64,000 bases of DNA from Neobacillus sp. PS3-40 (GTDB lineage: Bacteria > Bacillota > Bacilli > Bacillales > Cytobacillaceae): positions 2,980,001 through 3,044,000 of the forward strand of contig NZ_CP133266.1 of NCBI RefSeq assembly GCF_030915485.1. Reading direction: 5' to 3'. Made by a program: the position numbers and the translations under genes. The notes beneath the pieces were generated by a model. The model did not search any database. It saw nothing but the letters and a program-made list of their open reading frames with translations, and was not told the origin of the DNA. Positions 46,305 to 55,186 of this stretch are shown piece by piece; the stretch's first letter is position 1; every line of letters begins with the position of its first letter.

Positions 46305-46524
46305 TGGATTTCTCCGCTAAAGCCGCTTCACCTCCTACACTATAAGTTTTTTTAAAAAAATAAAGGTTATGGAAAATTTATTACGTTATTGGGGCAATCT
46401 ATTAAAGGAAGCAAAATATTAAATTAATAGTATCATATAAATTTTCAGATTTCAAATATTTATACATTAAATTGGATAAAAATATTGTGGCGTGAAGATA
46501 GTGAATGACGGAGTGATGTATTGT

Positions 46525-46538
46525 TGCAAACGTTTTCA
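46525..46538. promoter_or_regulatory. cre-like sequence between gsaB and gltB
   Basis: TGCAAACGTTTTCA matches the CcpA consensus TGWAANCGNTNWCA at 13 of 14 positions. It lies about 220 bases upstream of the gltB start, behind the gsaB terminator. Distance makes direct control of gltB uncertain. No gene is seen in 46305-46600. Confidence 0.35.
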
Positions 46539-46542
46539 AAGG

Positions 46543-46588
46543 TAAAAAAATACAAGCACAGGGATTTTTATCGCCCTCTGCTTGTATA
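46543..46588 (-). terminator. Rho-independent terminator after gsaB
   Basis: Read on the minus strand, TACAAGCAGAGGGC and the later CCCTGTGCTTGTA pair (one bulge or mismatch) and are followed by seven T residues. Confidence 0.85.
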
Positions 46589-46600
46589 AAATATGAATAT

Positions 46601-47896
46601 TTATTCGTTTCTTAATGAGTGAAATGCATTTTTAACGGCATGAAGTGTTGCCTCTACGTCCTCTTCTGTATGAGCGATCGTTAAAAACCATGCTTCATAT
46701 TTAGAAGGAGCTAAGTTAATCCCTTGATGAAGCATAAGTTTGAAGAACTTAGCAAATATTTCCCCATTTGTGTTTTGGGCTTGCTCATAATTTTCAATTT
46801 TTTCATCTGTAAAATAAACAGTTAGAGCGCCTTTTAAACGATTGATCGTAATTTGAATCTCATTTTCTTTAGCTGCATCTGTTATCCCTTTTTCTAGAAT
46901 AGCACCTAATCGATCTAAATGGTCATATACACCATCTTGTTTTAATACTTCAAGACAAGCGATCCCAGAGAGCATGGAAGCTGGGTTCCCGGCCATTGTA
47001 CCTGCTTGGTATGCAGGGCCAAGCGGTGCCACCTTTTCCATAATTTCCTTGCGTCCACCATATGCACCGATTGGCAGGCCGCCACCGATAATTTTTCCTA
47101 GAGCTGTTAAGTCTGGTTTTACACCAAGTAAGTCTTGGGCACCGCCATACATAAAGCGAAAAGCTGTAATAACTTCATCGTAAATGACGAGTGCTCCAGC
47201 TGCATGTGTAAGATCATTTACCTGCTGTAAAAACCCTGGATTTGGTTCAACTATTCCAAAGTTACCAACGATTGGTTCAACCAGAACAGCTGCAATTTGA
47301 TTTCCCCATTTTTCTAACGCTTCTTTATATGATTCAATATCATTGAATGGTACGGTGATAACTTCTTGGGCAACACTTTTTGGGACTCCTGCTGAATCAG
47401 GAATACCGAGAGTTGATGGGCCAGATCCTGCTGCAACAAGAACCAAGTCGGAGTGTCCATGGTAGCAACCTGCAAATTTGATGATTTTATCTCTTCCAGT
47501 AAAAGCACGAGCCACACGGATTGTCGTCATTACGGCTTCTGTTCCAGAATTAACAAACCGAACTTTATCAAGTGCGGGAATAGCTTCTTTTAACATTTTA
47601 GCCAGTTTTAGCTCATGGGGCGTTGGGGTTCCGTAAAGAACACCTGTTTCAGCAGCTCGTTTGATTGCTTCTGTAATATGTGGATGGGCATGTCCGGTAA
47701 TAATGGGGCCGTATGCAGCAAGATAATCGATGTACTGATTGCCATCGACATCCCAAAAATAAGCACCTTGTCCTCGCTCCATCACAATTGGAGTACCTCC
47801 GCCGACTGCCTTAAAAGAACGAGAAGGACTATTTACCCCTCCAACAATATGTTCAAGTGCTTCTTTATGTAATCGTTCTGAATTAGTGAATTGCAC
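46601..47896 (-). CDS. gsaB: Glutamate-1-semialdehyde 2,1-aminomutase, GsaB type
   Basis: A 431-residue class III PLP enzyme making 5-aminolevulinate, the tetrapyrrole precursor. [30 protein letters not shown] and the PLP lysine region [16 protein letters not shown] are visible. The GTG start at 47896 has AGGAGG eight bases upstream. B. subtilis has HemL in the hem operon and the GsaB paralogue near bcp and perR; position and sequence character here fit GsaB. It could supply extra precursor for heme or corrinoids. Confidence 0.92.
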   Translation of the reverse strand: MQFTNSERLHKEALEHIVGGVNSPSRSFKAVGGGTPIVMERGQGAYFWDVDGNQYIDYLAAYGPIITGHAHPHITEAIKRAAETGVLYGTPTPHELKLAKMLKEAIPALDKVRFVNSGTEAVMTTIRVARAFTGRDKIIKFAGCYHGHSDLVLVAAGSGPSTLGIPDSAGVPKSVAQEVITVPFNDIESYKEALEKWGNQIAAVLVEPIVGNFGIVEPNPGFLQQVNDLTHAAGALVIYDEVITAFRFMYGGAQDLLGVKPDLTALGKIIGGGLPIGAYGGRKEIMEKVAPLGPAYQAGTMAGNPASMLSGIACLEVLKQDGVYDHLDRLGAILEKGITDAAKENEIQITINRLKGALTVYFTDEKIENYEQAQNTNGEIFAKFFKLMLHQGINLAPSKYEAWFLTIAHTEEDVEATLHAVKNAFHSLRNE

Positions 47897-47945
47897 AATT
47901 TTACCTCCTAATTTTAAATACCTTCTTATTTTATCACTTTTTTTC

Positions 47946-48042
47946 AGCTAATCAGAATTAATATCCATAAATTCTACTAACGCATAAGTGCAACTACGCT
48001 TAATCATCGCCCTTAGGGACTCGCCAATCAGCGAGTTTTCTT
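47946..48042 (+). repeat. Family A intergenic repeat, copy A2
   Basis: AGCTAATCAGAATTAATATC through AGCGAGTTTTCTT is a slightly diverged copy of the elements at 41711 and 52365, with the same GCATAAGTGCAACTACGC centre. Its final hairpin is weakened (CTCGCC/AGCGAG). It lies just upstream of gsaB and of the divergent ABC operon. The rest of 47897-48258 shows no gene. Confidence 0.7.
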
Positions 48043-48258
48043 AATGTATAGCCGTTTGATTATTTAGGAAATTGCTATTCTTTCCTGAGCTTGTAGCTTG
48101 ATTAGTTGTATTACTAGTAATCTTTAGCTAAACTAAATTTTTAGGGCAGTAACTGTTAAGGGTAGAAGTGTTCATGCCCTAACTCTATTTTAGTTCTTAT
48201 TTTTTTATTCATTCCAACAGCATTTTATTAAAGAACTGTCTTTTAGGAGGATTTATAG

Positions 48259-49266
48259 ATGAATAATGCAATTGAGGTAAATGACTTACGAAAGGAATTT
48301 AAAGCTTTCTCAAGTCGATCAGGGCTAAAAGGAGCATTTAGAGACCTTTTTACCAGAAATTATAAAGTTGTCCCAGCGGTGAATGATATCAGTTTTTCAG
48401 TAAGGCAAGGAGAAATGGTTGGATATATTGGTGAAAATGGCGCAGGAAAATCAACGACCATCAAAATGTTAACAGGAATCTTAACGCCTACTTCGGGTGG
48501 TATTGTAGTTAATGGTATGAATCCACATAAGGAACGTGAAAAATTTGTCCAAACAATCGGAGTCGTTTTTGGCCAGCGATCACAGCTATGGTGGGATATT
48601 GCAGTTCAGGAATCGTTCCGCCTTTTGAAAAAGGTATATAAAGTTTCTGATGCTCATTACAACGAGCATATGGATCATGTTATTAAGACGCTTGACATTG
48701 AGCCGCTTTTGGACAAACCGGTGCGGAAGCTGTCGCTTGGGCAAAGAATGAGGTGCGAATTAGCTGCCGCATTAATCCATAATCCACCACTGCTTTTTTT
48801 AGATGAGCCGACAATTGGATTGGATGTTTTAGTAAAGCTAAAAATCCGCGAGTTTTTAAAAGAAATAAATGAAAAATACAAGACAACTATTTTGTTAACC
48901 ACACATGATTTATCTGATATTGAGGCATTGTGTGAACGAGTTATTATGCTTGATGAGGGAAAAATTATATACGATGGAGCCCTTAGAAACTTAAAAGATA
49001 CATGGGGAGATAGAAAAGAATTGCGGTTTCAATTTATTGAGAACGTTGATCTGGAAGCTTTAAACCATTTAACAATTGGCATGCCTGTGAAATGGGAATT
49101 GGATGAAAAAGAGCATATATATATTGCGTTGTTAGAAGATATCGATGAACTGATATCTCAAGTGATCGCCAAGGTGGTTGCGGCTTTTAAAATAAAGGAT
49201 ATAAAAATTAATGAAACTTCAACAGAGGAAATTATTCGTAATATATATGAAAAAGGGACTGTATAA
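48259..49266 (+). CDS. ABC-2 transporter ATP-binding protein
   Basis: A 335-residue ATPase of the NatA-like group serving ABC-2 exporters. Walker A GENGAGKSTTIKML, signature RKLSLGQRMRCELAAAL (a LSLGQ variant) and Walker B LLFLDEPTIGLD are clear, with an extra C-terminal domain after residue 240. The strong TTAGGAGG site precedes ATG 48259. Two permease genes follow with short spacing. The substrate is unknown; B. subtilis lacks this operon at this place. Confidence 0.88.
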   Translation: MNNAIEVNDLRKEFKAFSSRSGLKGAFRDLFTRNYKVVPAVNDISFSVRQGEMVGYIGENGAGKSTTIKMLTGILTPTSGGIVVNGMNPHKEREKFVQTIGVVFGQRSQLWWDIAVQESFRLLKKVYKVSDAHYNEHMDHVIKTLDIEPLLDKPVRKLSLGQRMRCELAAALIHNPPLLFLDEPTIGLDVLVKLKIREFLKEINEKYKTTILLTTHDLSDIEALCERVIMLDEGKIIYDGALRNLKDTWGDRKELRFQFIENVDLEALNHLTIGMPVKWELDEKEHIYIALLEDIDELISQVIAKVVAAFKIKDIKINETSTEEIIRNIYEKGTV

Positions 49267-49282
49267 GAAGGGGGCATATAAC

Positions 49283-50074
49283 TTGGATAAATATCTTGAA
49301 ATGATCAGGATCCGGTTTTTAATGATGCTTGCCTATCGAACCAATTATTACACCGGAATTCTTATTTACAGTATTAATATTGGGGCGTATTACTTTTTAT
49401 GGACAGCTATTTATGGAAGTAAACCACAGATTGAAGGCCTGTCTGTTATTCAAATGACAACTTATGTTGCGGTAGCTTGGATGGCGCGTGCCTTTTACTT
49501 TAACAATATCGATAGGGAAATGGCTGTTGAAATTATGGAGGGGAAAGTGGCTATCGAGTTGATAAGACCCTATAGCTATCTGGGTATGAAAACAATGCAG
49601 GGACTTGGGGAAGGGATTTTTCGGTTTTTATTCTTTTCGGTTCCTGGTCTTGTGATCGTAGCGTTCATATTCCCTGTCAAATTTACATGGAATCCAACTG
49701 TTTGGGGATTGTTTGGCATTTCAATTCTGCTAAGCTTTTTTATTAATACCCAACTCAATTTATTAACTGGTATTACTACTTTCTTCTTATATAATAATTC
49801 TGGACTAATTAGAGCAAAGCGGGTAGTAATTGATTTATTTTCCGGTCTACTCCTGCCTATTAGTTTCTTCCCAGAATGGGCGCAAGGTGTGATGAAGTAT
49901 CTTCCTTTTCAAGGGATTAGCTACATACCTAGCATGATTTTTACAAATGGATTTTCCCATCAACAAGCAATATCAGCCATTTGGCAGCAATTTGTCTGGG
50001 TTATTGTATTGATTGTGCCGATCCAGTTGCTTTGGTTATTAGCAAAAAAGCAATTGATTATTCAAGGGGGTTAA
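49283..50074 (+). CDS. ABC-2 family permease, first subunit
   Basis: A 263-residue membrane protein with six hydrophobic segments, of the ABC-2/DUF990-type (COG4587-like) permeases. The charged cytoplasmic loop FYFNNIDREMAVEIMEGKVA then IELIRPYSYLGMKTMQ is typical. TTG 49283 has AAGGGGG seven to eight bases upstream; an ATG at 49211 inside the ATPase gene is less likely. It pairs with the next gene to form a heterodimeric channel. Confidence 0.82.
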   Translation: MDKYLEMIRIRFLMMLAYRTNYYTGILIYSINIGAYYFLWTAIYGSKPQIEGLSVIQMTTYVAVAWMARAFYFNNIDREMAVEIMEGKVAIELIRPYSYLGMKTMQGLGEGIFRFLFFSVPGLVIVAFIFPVKFTWNPTVWGLFGISILLSFFINTQLNLLTGITTFFLYNNSGLIRAKRVVIDLFSGLLLPISFFPEWAQGVMKYLPFQGISYIPSMIFTNGFSHQQAISAIWQQFVWVIVLIVPIQLLWLLAKKQLIIQGG

Positions 50075-50077
50075 AAA

Positions 50078-50863
50078 TTGTTTTACGTTTCGATGTTTTT
50101 TCAATATATATCCCAATATTTAAAGACGAGGTTTCAATACAGGGCAAATTTATTTGTTGAATTTTTTTCTGACCTCTTATCACAGGCGGTAAATTTCATC
50201 TTTATCATGATTGTATTTGGGCATACCAGTTTGTTAAATGGATGGACTCGCGATGAAATTATTTTTATCTATGGCTTTTTCCTTGTTCCGTTTGCAGTAT
50301 TTTCGTCTTTTTTTAATATTTGGGATTTTAATGAGCGCTATATTGTTAAAGGAGAAATGGACCGGATTTTAACTAGACCCATTCACAGTCTTTTTCAGAT
50401 TATTCTAGAACGGATGGAATTGGAATCTTTACTCGGTGCGATTACTGGAATCGCTGTAATGATTTACTCTGGCAGCAGGTTAGGGCTTGAGTTAACATGG
50501 TTTGATCCTTTTTTGTTCGTTATTTTTGTACTAGGCGGGGCACTAGTGTACGGTGGTGTTTTTGTCATGATTGCTTGTATTAGCTTTTGGGCAGATGCGA
50601 GGACGGATATTATGCCGATGATGTACAATATCAGCAACTATGGTCGCTATCCGGTTGATATATACAATCATGTGATCCGTTTTGTGTTAACATGGGTGCT
50701 CCCTTTTGCTTTTGTGGGTGTTTATCCTGCAGCCTATTTTCTTGGAAAAAAAGAAGGGTTCATTTACGCATTTTTAACTCCATTTATGGGTATTTTGTTT
50801 TTTGCTGTTTCTATTATTATCTGGAATCAGGGAGTAAAAAGATATCGGGGTGCTGGTAATTAA
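50078..50863 (+). CDS. ABC-2 family permease, second subunit
   Basis: A 261-residue membrane protein with six hydrophobic segments, of the COG3694-like permease group, carrying the cognate loop NERYIVKGEMDRILTRPIHS. The start TTG 50078 lies four bases after the first permease, with AAGGGGG upstream. These paired permeases with a NatA-like ATPase are widespread in Firmicutes and mostly uncharacterised exporters. Confidence 0.82.
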   Translation: MFYVSMFFQYISQYLKTRFQYRANLFVEFFSDLLSQAVNFIFIMIVFGHTSLLNGWTRDEIIFIYGFFLVPFAVFSSFFNIWDFNERYIVKGEMDRILTRPIHSLFQIILERMELESLLGAITGIAVMIYSGSRLGLELTWFDPFLFVIFVLGGALVYGGVFVMIACISFWADARTDIMPMMYNISNYGRYPVDIYNHVIRFVLTWVLPFAFVGVYPAAYFLGKKEGFIYAFLTPFMGILFFAVSIIIWNQGVKRYRGAGN

Positions 50864-50876
50864 AAAAAGTTCAAGA

Positions 50877-50906
50877 AACCAAGCAAAATTGTTGCTTGGT
50901 TTTTTG
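50877..50906 (+). terminator. Rho-independent terminator after the ABC-2 operon
   Basis: AAACCAAGCAA and TTGCTTGGTTT form an eleven-base-pair stem around AATTG or similar, with TTTTT after it. Confidence 0.92.
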
Positions 50907-50972
50907 ATATTTTCTTGTACAAGCAAGCATAAAAATAGTCTATGAGATGTCGACTTAAGAGGTGAGTCACTG

Positions 50973-51365
50973 TTGTTCTATTTACTAATCGTGCTTGTGT
51001 CTTTTTGCATATTTATGAGTTTAAGGAATCTATTTTTGCCAAATGGAATTAAAGGGAAATTTGTATCATTTGAAAATTTCCTTTATTTAGGAATTATTTA
51101 CACAACAATCTTAATCGGTTTTGGCTTAATCTATTTATTATTTTCTTTAAAGGGGGAACCATTGCTTAGGGAAGTGGAAATTGTTAAGAGTAACAATATA
51201 TTTGAAACATGTTTTTACTTTAGTGCAATGACTTTGTTTTCAGTAGGACATGGTGACGTGGTTCCACAAGGTTTAGGTAGAATGATCACTGTAATTGAAG
51301 CGTTAATTGGTTATACTCTCCCTGCTGCATTTGTTGCAAGGGCAGTATTTGACAGAGAAAAGTAA
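50973..51365 (+). CDS. Small two-helix potassium-channel-like protein
   Basis: A 130-residue protein with an N-terminal membrane helix, a second helix at about 38-58, a re-entrant pore region and a last helix. The pore motif reads MTLFSVGHGDVVP, which aligns with the K+ channel filter T-x-(T/S)VGYGD but has His for Tyr. It would form tetramers. No RCK or ligand domain follows. The start is TTG 50973 after AGAGGTGA. It lies between the ABC-2 operon and bcp. Confidence 0.72.
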   Translation: MFYLLIVLVSFCIFMSLRNLFLPNGIKGKFVSFENFLYLGIIYTTILIGFGLIYLLFSLKGEPLLREVEIVKSNNIFETCFYFSAMTLFSVGHGDVVPQGLGRMITVIEALIGYTLPAAFVARAVFDREK

Positions 51366-51432
51366 TATTAGTTGTTTTGAATCAGAGTATTGGATAATCT
51401 AAGAATAATAAACCTTTTATGGAGTGATGATC

Positions 51433-51900
51433 ATGACAGTTGAAGTAGGAAAGTCGGCACCTGATTTTGAATTAGTGGCAAGTAACGGGGAGACTGTAAA
51501 ATTATCTTCTTTTCAAGGGAAAAATGTGATTCTTTATTTTTATCCAAAGGATATGACTCCCGGCTGTACAACGGAGGCTTGTGATTTTCGCGATAACCAT
51601 GAAACCTTTACAGATTTAAATACTGTTATTTTGGGGATTAGCTCTGACCCAGTCGATCGCCATTTGAAATTTTCAGAGAAGTACGGATTGCCATTTTTGT
51701 TACTTGCTGATCCAGACCACCAAGTGGCAGAGACGTATGGAGTATGGAAATTAAAAAAGAACTTTGGTAAGGAATATATGGGAATTGAAAGAACTACATT
51801 TGTAATAGATAAAAAAGGAACAGTAGCAAAAGAATGGACCAAGGTGAAAGTAAAAGGACATGTTGAAGAAGCGTTGGAATTTCTTCGTGGAAATATTTAA
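51433..51900 (+). CDS. bcp: Thioredoxin-dependent thiol peroxidase Bcp
   Basis: A 155-residue peroxiredoxin of the BCP/PrxQ group. The peroxidatic Cys and the resolving Cys five residues later lie in TPGCTTEACDFRDNH, so an intramolecular disulfide is expected. GKNVILYFYPKDMTPG and the C-terminal RTTFVIDKKG are typical. ATG 51433 is eight bases after GGAG; the frame also allows GTG 51424. It is YgaF in B. subtilis and stands close to the peroxide regulator gene perR here too. Confidence 0.92.
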   Translation: MTVEVGKSAPDFELVASNGETVKLSSFQGKNVILYFYPKDMTPGCTTEACDFRDNHETFTDLNTVILGISSDPVDRHLKFSEKYGLPFLLLADPDHQVAETYGVWKLKKNFGKEYMGIERTTFVIDKKGTVAKEWTKVKVKGHVEEALEFLRGNI

Positions 51901-51996
51901 AAGCCTATTTTTGTTAGTAAAGGCATTTGTCCAAGAGAATAAAGCTATTTTGAATAACATTATATTAGGGCAATTACCTCCTCAGATATTTTTGAT

Positions 51997-52022
51997 AGGG
52001 TCCATTCGGGCCCTTTTTTTTA
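51997..52022 (+). terminator. Rho-independent terminator after bcp
   Basis: AGGGTCC and GGGCCCT form a seven-base-pair stem (one G-T pair) around ATTC, followed by nine T residues. Confidence 0.85.
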
Positions 52023-52228
52023 TTGTAAAAAATTAGTAAGGCCGGAATATGCATATACCTTAAAAAATAATTTGATGTCAAGTCGAAGTAACATAGAGCC
52101 CCTAAAAGATTGTTATAGTATTTCTCTAATGAAGATAATGAATGACAAACAACTCGCGGTAGTGCGGGTGCTTGCACTTTTTATATAGAAAAATGGTATG
52201 ATGGATAAAAGAAATTTTATAAATTTTT

Positions 52229-52364
52229 TAGCTTATAAGAAGGTTTATTTTTGTTAACGCATTAAAGTAAGTAACTTTCGTTGATAAATAATCAGCACTC
52301 AAATCGCATAAGCGCAACTAGGCAATCACCTGCGCTAAGGCTTGGCGCTAGCAAAGTTTTCTTT
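52229..52364 (+). repeat. Family B intergenic repeat, copy B2
   Basis: A second full family B element, from TAGCTTATAAGAAGG to AAAGTTTTCTTT, closely matching 38988-39124. It runs directly into a family A element with no base between, so the two form a composite of about 235 bases. The 51901-52517 gap holds no gene apart from the bcp terminator and these repeats. Confidence 0.75.
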
Positions 52365-52463
52365 AGCTAATCAGAATTTATATCCATAAATTCTGCTTGC
52401 GCATAAGTGCAACTACGCCTCTGTCATCGCCCTTAGGGGCTCGCCAATCGGCGAGTTTTCTTT
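52365..52463 (+). repeat. Family A intergenic repeat, copy A3
   Basis: AGCTAATCAGAATTTATATC to CAATCGGCGAGTTTTCTTT repeats the element at 41711 almost base for base, including both inverted repeats and the terminator-like end. It directly follows copy B2. Confidence 0.8.
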
Positions 52464-52517
52464 AAAAATATAGCTTCCTTTTTATATCTAAAATGACATG
52501 TATTGGGGGAATTGAAA

Positions 52518-53069
52518 ATGAAAATTTATACAAAAACAGGCGATAAGGGGACGACCTCTCTTGTTTATGGAGTCAGAGTAGCAAAGAATGATGCTCGTGT
52601 TGATGCATATGGAACCTGTGATGAAACAAATTCAATGATTGGGCTAGCTTTAAGTCATTTAACAGAAGAGAAATTTCAAGGGAAAGAAATACTTGAAAAC
52701 GTATATCATAAAATACAAACATCTCTCTTTCATGTTGGGGCTGAGCTAGCTACCCCACAGGGTAAAGAAGTGAAATGGAAAATTTCTTCCTTGGAAATTG
52801 AGGAAATGGAAAAGCAAATCGATGAATGGGACGCAAATCTCCCACCTTTGACCAATTTCATTTTACCTGCGGGGCATTCAGCAGGAGCTGCTTTTCATGT
52901 GGCGCGAACAACTGCTAGAAGGGCAGAGCGTTGTGCTGTCGCATTAGGGGAAGAGGTAAACCCTCTTGTACTTACTTATTTAAACAGACTCTCTGACTTA
53001 CTGTTTGTAACGGCACGTTTTGTAAATAATCAATTAGGAATAAAAGAAAGAACACTCCATGAGAGTTAA
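52518..53069 (+). CDS. Cob(I)alamin adenosyltransferase, PduO type, second copy
   Basis: A 183-residue PduO/ATR-family protein: KIYTKTGDKGTTSLVYG, YGTCDETNSMIG, FILPAGHSAGAAFHVARTTARRAER and TYLNRLSDLLF are present. It is clearly diverged from the operon copy at 9030-9611, for instance with an extra GVRVAKND insertion. ATG 52518 follows GGGGGA by seven bases. It stands alone between bcp and perR and may serve a different corrinoid pool or growth condition. Confidence 0.9.
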   Translation: MKIYTKTGDKGTTSLVYGVRVAKNDARVDAYGTCDETNSMIGLALSHLTEEKFQGKEILENVYHKIQTSLFHVGAELATPQGKEVKWKISSLEIEEMEKQIDEWDANLPPLTNFILPAGHSAGAAFHVARTTARRAERCAVALGEEVNPLVLTYLNRLSDLLFVTARFVNNQLGIKERTLHES

Positions 53070-53105
53070 TTTCTAAAAAAGTTCATAATATGTGATATAG
53101 CCATA

Positions 53106-53152
53106 TTGACAAAAGGGTTAAAAAGTTAGTAAACTAATTATAACAATTATAA
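53106..53152 (+). promoter_or_regulatory. perR promoter with PerR box
   Basis: TTGACA (53106-53111) and TAAACT (53130-53135) with an 18-base spacer form a plausible promoter. Just downstream TTATAACAATTATAA (53138-53152) matches the PerR box TTATAATNATTATAA at 13 of 14 defined bases, so PerR probably represses its own gene. Confidence 0.75.
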
Positions 53153-53186
53153 TCTAAGAATACTTTTGGAATAGAGGTGCATGACG

Positions 53187-53624
53187 ATGCCGCATAGCCA
53201 TTTGAAAGAAGCTTTGGATACCTTAAAGGAAACAGGCGTTCGAATTACTCCACAACGTCATGCGATACTTGAATATTTAATAAACTCGATGTCACATCCG
53301 ACTGCAGATGATATTTATAAGTCGCTAGAAGGAAAATTCCCAAATATGAGTGTGGCGACAGTTTATAATAATTTACGAGTATTTCGTGAGGTTGGCCTAG
53401 TAAAAGAATTAACATATGGTGATTCTTCTAGTCGTTTTGATTTTACTACTACGGAGCATTATCATGTGATTTGTGAAAATTGTAGTAAGATTGTTGACTT
53501 CCATTACCCAGGGCTTGATGAAGTTGAACACTTGGCTTCACATGTAACGGGTTTTAAAGTAGGACATCACCGTTTAGAAATTTATGGTGTTTGTCCGGAT
53601 TGTGCTTTGAAAGAAGCTCATTAA
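53187..53624 (+). CDS. perR: Peroxide-responsive repressor PerR
   Basis: A 145-residue Fur-family regulator almost identical in plan to B. subtilis PerR: winged helix with [14 protein letters not shown] and [20 protein letters not shown], the metal-sensing histidines and aspartates around [18 protein letters not shown], and the second Zn pair in [12 protein letters not shown]. Oxidation of a sensing His by H2O2 releases it from DNA. ATG 53187 is seven bases after GAGGTG; ATG 53181 is too close. Confidence 0.96.
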   Translation: MPHSHLKEALDTLKETGVRITPQRHAILEYLINSMSHPTADDIYKSLEGKFPNMSVATVYNNLRVFREVGLVKELTYGDSSSRFDFTTTEHYHVICENCSKIVDFHYPGLDEVEHLASHVTGFKVGHHRLEIYGVCPDCALKEAH

Positions 53625-53671
53625 TCTTAATTCAATATGGAAGCTAACTATTTCTGTATATTTTCTAAAAA

Positions 53672-53709
53672 AATAAGCTATCTCTATTCAGAGATAGCTT
53701 ATTTTTTTC
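53672..53709. terminator. Bidirectional terminator between perR and ygzB
   Basis: AATAAGCTATCTCT and AGAGATAGCTTATT are perfect 14-base inverted arms around ATTC, with A residues before and T residues after. The ygzB stop codon lies in the distal arm. Confidence 0.92.
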
Positions 53710-54049
53710 GTTTACTATTATAGTCTTCATTGAATTCCTTGCCCACAAGTTTAGGATCAAGGGTCAAAGGTTCACGGCAATACATACACATATCTACACG
53801 GCCTAGCATTTTTGTTGGTTTTCCACAACCAGGACATACTACCTGTATTGTTTTTGTTGAAAGCATACCAATCCAAAAATAAACGACTGTACTAGCGATA
53901 ATAAAAAGAAGACCGAAAAGCATAAAAACAGTCATGAGTGTTGGAGAATTGCGGAAATATATACCTCCGTACATAACGACAAAACCGACAAAAATTAAAG
54001 CGAGTGCAAAAGTACGTATTTTATTTATTTTACTTGAATACTTAGCCAT
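53699..54049 (-). CDS. ygzB: YgzB family zinc-ribbon membrane protein
   Basis: A 116-residue protein with two membrane helices (residues about 12-30 and 38-62) and a C-terminal zinc ribbon with two CxxC pairs, [11 protein letters not shown] and CMYCREPL. It matches YgzB (UPF0295) of Bacillus, convergent with perR as in B. subtilis. GGAGGG precedes the ATG at 54049. The function is unknown. Confidence 0.9.
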   Translation of the reverse strand: MAKYSSKINKIRTFALALIFVGFVVMYGGIYFRNSPTLMTVFMLFGLLFIIASTVVYFWIGMLSTKTIQVVCPGCGKPTKMLGRVDMCMYCREPLTLDPKLVGKEFNEDYNSKRKK

Positions 54050-54293
54050 AACATTCCCTCCTACAGAAAACTATACCATATTTGTGAGAATAGAAAAGTT
54101 AGTATGGGAAAAGGATGTCGAATTTTGTCTTAATTTTAAGAAGGAGATTTTTTATTCCTGTCGAAAATATAGGCTAGTAAGAAAAACGTCTTCCTAATCG
54201 GATGACAGTGACTGTTTGTGAGTCTGTATAGGTTCTCTAAAAGAACTTTAGGGATTAGATCGTACTAGGCAGTTAAAAAAGGGGGAATGAAAT

Positions 54294-55169
54294 ATGGAAG
54301 ACATTCTTCGATCTATTTATCAAGAGAGGACAAGTCAGGCTAATACTCTTGGGGTACTTTTAATAGAAAAGAAACTTAAGTCATACCATATAACGGATTC
54401 ATTTGATGTAATTTTATTAATTATTGTAAAAGACGCAGAACAGCCAATTTTTATAAAACACTATAGTTTTGGTGAAAAAAAGGCAGCTATGCATATTATT
54501 ACGGAAGCACAGCTGAAGGAATGGCTATTATTAGGTTCTAATCGCAAATTATTTGAATGGCTTGATATGTCCAAAGTTTTATTTGATCGAAATGAATATA
54601 TTGCTGATTTAAAAAAAGAGCTTTGGGAGTTTCCTTTTTACGGTCGAAAGATCAAAATGGGTTTGGAGTTTTCAAAATTGGTTCGACGTTATGTTGATGG
54701 AAAAGCATTATTTGAAGAACATTTATATTTAGATGCATACAATCATGTAGTCCACTCTTTACATCACCTAGCAAGATTAGCAGTTATTGAAAACGGCCTT
54801 CATCCTGAACTAACAGTATGGCATCAGGTAAAGCAAATAGAACCTGAAATTTTTAAATTGTATGAGGAACTTGTGAATAGTGAGGAAACTCTAGAAAAGA
54901 GACTTGAGTTATTGTTCTTAGCAAGTGAATTTATGATCCATTCTAAAATCCATCTAGGTGCTGCACATATATTGGATGTACTAAATGCTAAGGATGTTTG
55001 GCAGATTAATGATATTATGAACGAAAAGGAATTACTTCCTTATTCACTGGACTTAGAAATTTTTCTTGGTTATTTAATAGAAAAACGTTTAGTCGAAGTT
55101 GTTAATGTTGAAACAAAAGGTCATGGAATCCTTCATCGGAATTATAGGGTAATTGAAAAATTATTTTAA
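54294..55169 (+). CDS. ygxA: Nucleotidyltransferase-like protein YgxA
   Basis: A 291-residue protein of the YgxA family, annotated as nucleotidyltransferase-like: an N-terminal alpha/beta region (SYHITDSFDVILLIIVKD) and a helical middle (HVVHSLHHLARLAVIENGLH). It always precedes an rRNA operon in Bacillus, as it does here. AAGGGGG lies upstream of ATG 54294. No activity has been established as far as I know. Confidence 0.87.
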   Translation: MEDILRSIYQERTSQANTLGVLLIEKKLKSYHITDSFDVILLIIVKDAEQPIFIKHYSFGEKKAAMHIITEAQLKEWLLLGSNRKLFEWLDMSKVLFDRNEYIADLKKELWEFPFYGRKIKMGLEFSKLVRRYVDGKALFEEHLYLDAYNHVVHSLHHLARLAVIENGLHPELTVWHQVKQIEPEIFKLYEELVNSEETLEKRLELLFLASEFMIHSKIHLGAAHILDVLNAKDVWQINDIMNEKELLPYSLDLEIFLGYLIEKRLVEVVNVETKGHGILHRNYRVIEKLF

Positions 55170-55186
55170 AAAAACATAAAAACGTA

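Noticed and set aside
52150..52185. Additional terminator GTGC...GCAC with T-run before the B2 repeat
   Set aside because: The stem is only four to five base pairs and no gene ends there; the bcp terminator at 51997 is sufficient.
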